NCBI GenBank assembly: GCA_030765045.1
Contig: CM060964.1
Coordinates: 277,673,888-277,737,887 of the forward strand
From: Tenodera sinensis
Taxonomy: Eukaryota > Arthropoda > Insecta > Mantodea > Mantidae
Direction: 5' to 3'
Length of the DNA stretch: 64,000 bases
Both the position numbers and the translations under genes were made by a program. Below, piece by piece: positions 56,008 to 64,000 of this stretch. The notes under the pieces are model-generated. The model saw only the letters and a list, made by a program, of their open reading frames with translations. It did not search any database and was not told where the DNA came from. Within the stretch, counting starts at the first letter, position 1. Every line of letters starts with the position of its first letter.

Positions 56008-56429
56008 ATCTATTTTTCTTTCACTCTTAGAAATTTCCCTCTGAAATGAGTAGTGCCATGCCTAAGTACTCCCTTGATGTGAAGGGGTTCTTGATCGCAA
56101 GGTAAATTCCTTTGTATTGCAATTTTACTTTAACCCTTCAGCCGATCTTCACACCAATGTCAAGCGATACTTCGCCTAACCCCTCAGGCAGCCGAATTGG
56201 TTGTGAGGACACGCGACATGTACGTTTCGAGAGGCCCACGACGTTGCCATATTTCGCATAGAAATAAAATTTTGCATGACACTTTAACATTAAATTGTGA
56301 CTAAACTTCTCGAATTAAGATAGAGGTATTACAGCGTTGTTCACACGTTTGCGCCACAGTTAGTGAAATAATAAACCATTTATGTCCATTGATCAAGAAG
56401 CTATATGGCTCCAAATATTTGAAATAAGT

Positions 56430-56456
56430 TTTTTTTTTTTTTTTTTTTTTTTTTTT
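56430..56456. repeat. Poly(T) tract
   Basis: About 27 T in a row within the left arm; the right arm has only a short A-run at the same point, so it expanded after the arms separated. Confidence 0.9.
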
Positions 56457-56563
56457 CCAGCCAAACGGTTGTTTATTGACAATAATTGTATTGGACATAT
56501 TTGTTACACTCATGTAGAATCCCTGGCTAACGTCTGGCCGAAGCAGAACCTTCCATTCTGTGT

Positions 56564-57964
56564 ATGTATATACAGGTGTAAATAAATAACACCGCACAAA
56601 TGTTACTGGTAGAGGTTTATAGACAATCAATTTGAGATAGAAAACCAATAGTCTGCGACGTGAGGTTAATAAGTTATACGTATTCAAAGTAATTAGAGAT
56701 TGTGACCAATAAATCATAATCAGAAAGAAATATATCAATATTACCCACTGGAATCGAAATAGTGCTTATTAAAAACTTAGTAAAGTCTGTCTGCTGTCTC
56801 TCTGAAGAAGGATTTCTAAATTGTAGCGCTACCAAAAGCGCTTAAATTGAAGACTTAACATGTGGCTGCACGCCACTGCAACGGATAACAGGTTGCGGTG
56901 AACGGCTACAGAAACATAGGGCAGTTCTAAAACGTGTGTTTTGTCCGCACGGTTATGCTGATTGACCGTGGACCTAATAAAACCGAGAAATCGAGTTCAA
57001 ACCCGGAGAGGGGATAAGTTTTTTTCTCTCGTTTCTTTTCCATTTTGAGAACAATGTGCATTTGCTTTAAAATAGCAAAATGCGACCGTCATATGCAATG
57101 TACAGAGTATTGTTTACTTTTGCTTTTCTCATCTGATGACTTAAGCTGGAGGGTTATGTATTGCCATTGGTCTGAAGCTGCCTGTAGGCTTGTCCATGTC
57201 AATAAGAGCAATTTTCCTTTCAACGGTTGACCTGTTTTAAACAGTTCACAAAACGTTGAACGAAGTAATAGCACAACGTACTACAACTCCCCAAAGAGAC
57301 GCTGAATACCTGCGTTAGTATGACAAAGGTATAATACTGCCAATAGGTGACCTTAATAACCCTGGAAGACACTAACACCACCATGTGGAGACTGTTCCCT
57401 ACTCGAGTGACCCACGTCTCCTTTCGTATTTCCTTCAGCACACTAACATTGCGTTAGGCTTGAACCATCTCAGTTAATTGAAAACGAAATTCTCAGTGCG
57501 TACCTGCTATTTAGGTCATGCAAGTGTGAATAGAAGCTAAGCTGGAAACAAAAAGTTTAAACATTAGTTAAACGAAAAATTACGACACAAATGTTTCGTG
57601 TAAATCAAATTAGATTAAGCATGCGCTTATGAAGAACGAAAGAATAAAAGAACAAAAGAACATAAAAATATGGGGTTCTGGAGTATTTGAAACTGCGCTT
57701 TTAATGTGTGTACCTTCGCGTCCGGGCACTATAACCTTTACGCTAAATAGGTTACGAAATTCGTCCGCTTGTTTTCTCATCATGCGTTACAGCTGTAGTG
57801 GACATGATCAGTGACGTGCGTACCCTCAAACAATTTTAAGGCACAGTTCTCTAGACCATAGGTTTCCTAGCTCAAATTGATTGCCTATGAACCGCCTATC
57901 ACCAGTGAAATTCGTGCGGTGTTACTCATTTACACCCTGTGTAACTGTGTTTACCAAAAACACT
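56564..57964. other. Unassigned spacer of the inverted repeat
   Basis: The single-copy centre between arms. No gene recognised; short frames on both strands carry no motif. Confidence 0.4.
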
Positions 57965-58790
57965 GACAACGCTTAGTATGTTGTACAGGGTGGCAAGCTG
58001 ATCGGTTTTCAAGTAGGAACCCCTGTCTGGAAATGCATGGTTTGGACGCTGGAGAGCGTCGAAGTTTGAGAACGAATGGTTGTGACAGTTTGTTAACATT
58101 CGTTTTGGTATCTTAATACCGAAGGTATGCAACACTTTAGCCATCTGTGTACTGGGATGAACGATCTGAATATAATATTCCTACGATGCACGGAATTCCT
58201 CCATAGAGTCCTTGGTGCGCATCCTACTGCGTTACTTGTGTAGTTTCCCGCACAGTAACGTTTTCAGTAGTCGACACATGCCATACAGATCTGCGCATAT
58301 GGCCGACCTGAACTCCAGCGCACTTTAATGTAAATGTGCGAAACCGCCCCAACGTTGCATATCGAAATCGGCGGAATGGAAAAGATAGACGAGTTCCATG
58401 GCAGCACGATCGCCACATCTGACACTTCTCGACTATTTTCTGCGGAGTTGTATGAATAGTATGGTGTATGGCACTCCTGTAACATCAGCGTAGGACCTTA
58501 TGGTTCGAGTCCACGGAGCGATTGGAAATCTTGAAACACAACCGCACGTGTTAGGTCATGTGCAAGAGGCTCACCACCGCCGATACGGGCTCTGCAATGA
58601 CGTAGGAGGTACACAGTTCGAAGCCGGTTTATAATGTACACAGCTGCTGTTGGGTTTATTGACGAAATGTAAACATACAATCATCTCGTACTTCGATGCC
58701 TAACAGCATCCAAACTGTGCATTTCCATACAGGGGTTCCTATTTGCAAACCAATCAGTTTGCCGTACCGCACAACATACCAATTGTTGTC
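57965..58790. mobile_element. Internally deleted mariner-like element with about 95-bp TIRs
   Basis: Left GACAAC...GTATGTTGT...GGCAAGCTGAT...TAGGAACCCCTGT...GGAAATGCA...GTTTGGA and the reverse complement of the right end match over about 95 bp with few mismatches. The right part carries transposase remnants (58290-58690). About 825 bp. Confidence 0.8.
58290..58690 (+). pseudogene. mariner-like transposase remnant
   Basis: Plus-strand pieces: PAHFNVNVRNRPNVAYRNRR (from about 58315; the DGAPAH box region), then ARSPHLTLLDYFLRSCMNS (about 58405-58460; third-Asp box with the Pro and Trp changed). Equivalent text occurs at 51280-51420, so both derive from one element family. The N-terminal half was deleted. 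Confidence 0.65.
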
Positions 58791-58796
58791 GCACCC

Positions 58797-58945
58797 GTGT
58801 GTGTGTGTGTGTGTGTGTGTGTGTCTGTGTCTGTGTCTGTGTGTGTGTGTGTGTGTGTGTGCGTCTGTGTGTGTGCGCGTGCGTGCGTGTGTGTGTGCGC
58901 GCGCGTGGGTGTGTGTGTGTGCGCGCGCGCGCGTGGGTGTGTGTG
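58797..58945. repeat. (GT)n / GTGCGC microsatellite
   Basis: GT dinucleotides with GTCTGT and GCGCGC interruptions between the mariner derivative and the right arm. Confidence 0.95.
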
Positions 58946-58951
58946 GACACA

Positions 58952-60410
58952 GACACACAGGTGGAAGGTACTGCTTCTATCATACCAGGGATTGTACATT
59001 ATGAGTGTAAGTGTAAGAAATATGTGCAATACAGTTGTTAATAAAGAACCGTTTCGCCGAAAAAAATCTGTGTCAAACATTTGGAACCACCTAGCTTCTT
59101 GACGAATGGATATAAGTGGTTTATTATTTCACTAACTGTCGCCCAAACATTATGTGAGCAAGACTCTAATGCATTTATATCTTAATTTGAATGAATTTAG
59201 TCATAATTTAATGTTAAAGTGGCATGCAAAGCTTAATTTTTACGCGAAATATGGCAACTTCGTGGGCCACTCGATACGTACTGGCCGCGTGTTCTCACAA
59301 GTTCGTTTGCCAGGGGGTGAGGGGAGTTAACGCTGGGCGTTTGGGTGATGGTTGCCGGGAGGAGAAGGAAGGGTTAAAGTACAATTGTCTGCAATGCGAA
59401 GGAATTTAACTTGATCATGAACCCGTTCACATCAAGAGAGTACTTATACATGGTGCTACTAATTTAAGGGAGGAATTCCCCTTAAGAATAAAAAATAAAT
59501 AAAGTATAAAAATAAACAGACAAAATAAAATAAAAAACATAACACTGGGATCACATAAATAAAGGCACATGTTCCTATTCCCTTCATCCCTTATCTAGAG
59601 AAATAAACCACTATTTATCTCCAACTCTTCTTCTGTTTTCCCAGTTCTAGCAAGGGAAAAAAAGAAAAAGACAAAAGAAAGGAAAAGAAAACAAAAAAGA
59701 GGTAAAAAAAAAAAATCGTCTCTTGTGAACTGAAATGCAACTCAATGTTAAGAACTTTAATTAAGTAATAATAAATCCCAAATAAACATCGCATAATCAG
59801 CATAAATGACATACATTTTCAGTATTTCTGTTGTAAAGTGCTTATAAATTTATTTAGACAGGTCCATGGAATTTATTTCAAAATACTGACTGGTACATAT
59901 GTTCTATGTTTAATAGTACTTGTAAACGTAGCATTATTTTTTAGAGTACATTAACTGTGCTTTAATCCTGTATTAGGTACAAATTTGGTTTGTCATATTT
60001 TTTGTAGGGTTTAAAGTCCGCTTTTATATACACACGGCACCGCAGGTGGTGACACTGATGATACATGGAATGAAGATGGAGCACCGGTGGAATGAGATGG
60101 CAGGATAAACCGGAGAACCCGGAGGAAACCAGCCCCAGGTCTGCATGGAGGAACTCCATTTTATGCATACTTTCTTTTAAGGATAGTATCACTGTCATGT
60201 TTACTTGTAGAGAACAATTTCATTTTGCTTTTCTTCTTATTTAGGTGCCTTCGTGATCACAGCTGTAATTTATGACGATATCATTAGTTTTATTTCAGCC
60301 CGATAATCTACAGAAGACCACAGTTATTTTAGAAAAATGCAGGGGAATACTTTTATTTACTTGTGTATTAAAGGCAATTACGAGGACGATTGTTTTAGCT
60401 CGTGACGGAT
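58952..60410 (-). repeat. Right arm of the large inverted repeat
   Basis: Imperfect reverse complement of the left arm from about 56563 back to 53413. It lacks the 54115-56007 transposon, giving an empty site near 59490-59530 (AAATAAATAAAGTATAAAAA region). It has a SINE fragment (60005-60155) that the left arm lacks. Confidence 0.85.
60005..60155 (-). mobile_element. SINE family 1 fragment
   Basis: Minus strand: GGTTTCCTCCGGGTTCTCCG, GTTTATCCTGCCATCTCATT, CCACCGGTGCTCC match the body of 7135-7496. No tRNA-like head. Absent from the homologous point of the left arm, so it arrived after the arms formed. Confidence 0.65.
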
Positions 60411-60438
60411 AATAATAATAATGATAGTAGTAGTAATA

Positions 60439-62812
60439 ATCAGGGTTAGGATTTTAGGTGAGCACCTTTTTTCTTAGGGTAAATTTAAGCTCTTCGGAAA
60501 GATACCATAGTGTGAAATTTTGTTTCTAGTTGCCAAAAGAGGCATTTTTTCATGCACTACTTTTTCCCTTTTTGAGTACCTTTATACCTTTCCCCCAACC
60601 ATGCCCATAATCTTCTTTTCCCCCTTTTGTTTCCTTCCATTTTACTCAATATTTTAAACAATATAAAACAAACTTTTAATTAACATCTTCTCAGCTTGCA
60701 GTGAAGAGCAAGCCAAACTATTTCAGTAAACGCTGCACTGGAGTTGAAAGCACACCTACAACAATGGAAAATAATTGTGTACGACAAATCCTCTTTCTCT
60801 TGCTTTACCGCTATAAAGCAGCCCGCAATAATGCAACTGACAGTGACTCATTTTCATTGTATATATCATTCTGTCCTTTTAACTTCACCAGAATCAGTAG
60901 CCTACTGTTCGTGAATGTGAGTTTGTTGCTGTGACAGACGTCATCTATTCGCGCGGATTCTAAGATCACGCAGAGACAGCAGTAACCGTACACGCTTAAT
61001 TCCAAGAATTGACTCTAAGTTCTGCTCGAAGCTACTAGAAATCGCTGAGACTGCAGTTCCAGCATGAATGAGAACATTCTAGTATAATCTTCGCAAAAGT
61101 TAAAGGCATATGGAGGTGGACCGTACGTCAGACTCCAGCAAATACTAAGCTTGCCCCTCCTACTAGCGCTGCCAGATGTGGTGCACACATCTCACACATT
61201 CTTATGTACAGAACCTCTGCCGGTACATGCACTACGCATGGCAACAGCGCTCCGCTTGATCATTAGCTAGCGTTCACATGCCTTTAACTTTTGTGAGCAG
61301 TATAATTGTCTCGGTGTTATATAAGAGTATGAACAGCAAGTGAATGAGTTGTGTAACAGTCACATTAAGCTAGCAAGTGAATTGGTGTTAGTCCTTTGTT
61401 ACATTACTAAACGAGTGTATTACTAAATTTTACCATGCCAAAGGTGTCCAGTGCTCGACTTATTGTTCTGGCTCAGGAATTCAAACAAGATTCCATAGAC
61501 ACAGATGGAACTATTATTCGATGTACTATTAGCGATTCGGAAATTTTGATAGCTGAAAAACACCAGCGAGATCGCATCAAACAGCACATTTCCAGCTCTA
61601 AGCATCAAATGAACAAGACTCTTCAGGCAAACAAATCGCGGCAGCCTCTTTTACGAAATGCATTTCAACAGAGTTCTTCAAAAAGCCAAAATGTTATGGA
61701 AATCAACATTGTGTTGTGTGTAGCTCTTACACAAGCAGGGATTCTTCTCAATAAGGTGAACCTCCAGCCTTCAAGGGATTTCTTGAAAAATACACAAAGA
61801 TGTCTATGCCGAATGAGATTACTTTAAGAAAAGCCTACATGGAGCCTGTTTACCAAGAAACCATACCAAGAATTAAGGAGAAAGTGTCTGATTGGGATGT
61901 GGAAATCATTGTGGATGAAACCATAGACTCAATAGAATGATATTTTTTGAACATTTTAGTTTTTCCCTTAGCAGGGGAGTAAGTTAAGCCCATGTTGTTA
62001 AAAATGTATGAGCTGCAGAAAGCCAATATTAGTACAGTAATGCAATCAATTATGGACTTTTGTCAAAAGCTCTATCCTGCTGGTATCGAGTTTGAAAAGC
62101 TTCTTGTGGTTACAGACCAGGCTCCATACATGGTTTCAGCTGTTAACCAATTGAAGCCTTTATTTCCTAAGTTGAAGCATGTGACATGCTTGGTTCATGC
62201 CCTTCACAGGGTTTGTGAATCCATAAGTAACAAATATGACATCACAAATCAGTTCATCTTTGCCCTGGAGAAGATTCTACTGAATGCTCCGAATCGTGTT
62301 GTGGTCTACAAGGAAACCACTGTCCTGCCGCTTCCAAATTTCCCGGCCATTACTGGCTGGGGATCTTGGATCGAGTGTGCTATGTTGTGTGAGAATTTTG
62401 ACAAATTTAAAGAGTTTGTGCTTTCTTTGGATCCGCAGGTGCAATTTCCAAGGCACAGCAACTTCTGTTACCAGAGAAAAAACATAATTTGCAGGCAGAA
62501 CTAATTGTGTCCATAGTTACAAGCACCTGACTGAAGCCATAAACTATTAGAAGAACAAGGATTGGGAAAGGAGAAACAGTGGAATATTTTTACTTCAATG
62601 AGGGAGCAGTTAGATGGCTTTGCCAAAGACAAACTTGAGTTTAGTCTTCTGAAGAATCCGGACATTGAGGATTTCGCCACATCTGTAGAATTGTCATTCC
62701 AAGTGAATACAAGATTTGCCCCACTGGTTTCTGTGGATGTAGAAAGAAGCTTTAGCATCTACAAGGACATTCTATCTCCTAATAGAAACAGACTTACTTT
62801 TAAAAATCTTAT
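60439..62812 (+). mobile_element. hAT transposon E, right end lost
   Basis: Left end CAGGGTTAGGATTTTAGGTG resembles the left TIR of hAT B (CTAGGGCTAGGAATTTTATG). The body holds a CGGBP1-like transposase pseudogene. The right part is replaced by MITE copy H, which enters within the C-terminal coding region. Confidence 0.6.
61435..62812 (+). pseudogene. hAT transposase E (CGGBP1-like), truncated
   Basis: MPKVSSARLIVLAQEFKQDS opens the frame at 61435. A finger-like region follows with DRIKQHISSSKHQMNKTLQA (one cysteine of the finger seems lost). Then, with shifts: GFLEKYTKMSMPNEITLRKA-like pieces near 61780, IIVDETIDSIE followed by TGA (first Asp, about 61914), LLVVTDQAPYMVSAVNQLKP (second Asp, about 62115), HVTCLVHALHRVCESI, PNFPAITGWGSWIECAMLCE, and APLVSVDVERSFSIYKDIL (Glu box, about 62740). 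The gene ends abruptly at about 62812 where the MITE starts. Same lineage as hATs A and B. Confidence 0.8.
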
Positions 62813-63335
62813 GTGTTGCACTCACATGACTTTCTCTACTCTTGTACTAACCATTCTTACAAACTCTTAAACCTATATCTTCTTCTTGTTAGTTGAGATA
62901 AGCATTTGTACAACTTATCTTATTGCTTATTTCCTTGTAGGTGAAAGGGGAATATTAGAATACAGTAGGCTTAAAGCGATAGTCAAATGTTTTAAAGCTT
63001 TGAGAATCCCGTTCTCTTTGCACTCTTAACATATAAAAAAGTGAACAATGATGTTCCATTTCACGACAGTTTTAAGTTTTCCGAAACTCACACACCTAAC
63101 AAGGAATATCTCCGAAATGGTTCACCCTACAAGAAAATTTATTTGGATATAAATTGTGCATTTTAGCAAGATTTACATTTTTTGTACAGTATGATTTGGT
63201 CTATCTCTAACGGTTTACCAGTTATGCAAAAGTCATCCAGAGTAAATACTACAGGGGCTATAGCCAGAAAATTCAAGATATACATTTCATTTGTCATACA
63301 AATATCCTAAACATATGACATTTTAATCAAAATAC
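62806..63335 (+). mobile_element. MITE family, copy H, 5' part
   Basis: Starts AATCTTATGTGTTGCACTCA with ACTTTCTCTACT and continues to TGACATTTTAATCAAAATAC, where other copies go on with TGTTAGAGCC but this one passes into AAT repeats. Confidence 0.8.
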
Positions 63336-63785
<450 letters not shown>

Positions 63786-63834
63786 TTTGGAAGAAATGAA
63801 CATGTTAGAAGCAAGATTGTATAAGAAAACTATA

Positions 63835-64000
63835 CAACAGGTGGCAACATTTATCTACTTGGGATCAGAATTAACCGTTGTGTTAGAAGAGAAAGGTGTC
63901 GACAAGAAATTAAATAAAATGCAGTCTCATGTGCAGCACAGTAAAGAGAACCCTTAGAAGAAAATCTAGAAAGGAAACACAAATTAGATTTTATGAGGCA
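63835..64000 (+). pseudogene. RTE-like LINE reverse transcriptase fragment
   Basis: The frame reads VATFIYLGSELTV then KKLNKMQSHVQ; after a shift RTLRRKSRKETQIRFYEA follows to the window edge. YLGS/C ... I..RI ... FY.A is the conserved end of RT domains in RTE-type LINEs. It continues beyond the window. Confidence 0.6.

Larger units (their letters stand above)
53413..56563 (+). repeat. Left arm of a large inverted repeat
   Basis: Without the transposon at 54115-56007 the arm is about 1.26 kb. It is the imperfect reverse complement of 58952-60410. Matching points: GCGAGCTAAAGCAAT (53416) with ATTGTTTTAGCTCG (60389); TAAGCACTTTACAACA; TTTTAACATTAAATTG-like and the end CCTTCCA...CTGTGT (56548-56563). 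The outer edge meets ATT repeats in both arms. Confidence 0.85.

Noticed and set aside
56382..56585. Frame with a poly-Phe run
   Set aside because: Created by the poly(T) tract; the equivalent in the other arm is not open.

Overview
The window is repeat-dense eukaryotic nuclear DNA, AT-rich, with no bacterial-type operons and no host gene that I can defend. The mix of elements points to an arthropod, most likely an insect: I-clade LINEs with RNase H, RTE-type LINE debris, hAT transposons with CGGBP1-like and ZMYM/52K-repressor-like transposases, Tc1/mariner elements with DD34D-like domains, a pogo/jerky-like transposase with a C-terminal zinc finger, a Crypton tyrosine recombinase, several tRNA-derived SINE families, and long microsatellites. 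I cannot name the species. Almost every protein-coding signal is a decayed transposable element.

Layout. 1-310: Crypton fragment. 511-708: palindromic MITE. 1395-4200 (-): hAT pseudogene split by a 5'-truncated LINE (2310-3455) with a perfect 14-bp target-site duplication (TSD). 4481-6735 and 16394-20050: two copies of a long element that encodes a short coiled-coil protein on the minus strand; its upstream part is built of roughly 300-bp monomers. 7135-15520: four SINE insertions with TSDs, a 5'-truncated LINE tail (12269-12771) and several copies of a MITE-like family ending in the 12-mer ACTTTCTCTACT. 20149-22421: hAT with terminal inverted repeats (TIRs). 22713-23939: mariner with TIRs and a TA duplication. 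24000-27315: a MITE copy split by a second mariner that itself carries two unrelated transposase remnants. 28705-29285: trinucleotide repeats. 30220-31056: full MITE copy. 31664-31996: another SINE. 32560-37330: two hAT pseudogenes of a second lineage; the second holds two small hAT-type MITEs with exact 8-bp TSDs. 38711-40205: pogo-like transposase. 40640-41500: RTE-like LINE. 42848-43097: hAT-type MITE.

45396-51047 (-) is a probably full-length but dead I-clade LINE (5' UTR, zinc-knuckle ORF1, endonuclease, reverse transcriptase, RNase H, 3' UTR). Next come a mariner transposase remnant, a small tandem array and another MITE copy. About 53413 to 60410 form a large inverted repeat whose left arm is broken by a 1.9-kb DNA transposon and whose right arm keeps the empty site. 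60439-62812 is a third CGGBP1-like hAT, cut by a MITE copy that runs into a long AAT/GGT microsatellite. The window ends inside an RTE-like LINE.

The genes do not act together as a pathway. The interest is in nested insertion history: several insertions can be ordered from TSDs, reconstituted flanks and empty sites. No RNA genes, CRISPR arrays, origins or host promoters were recognised.
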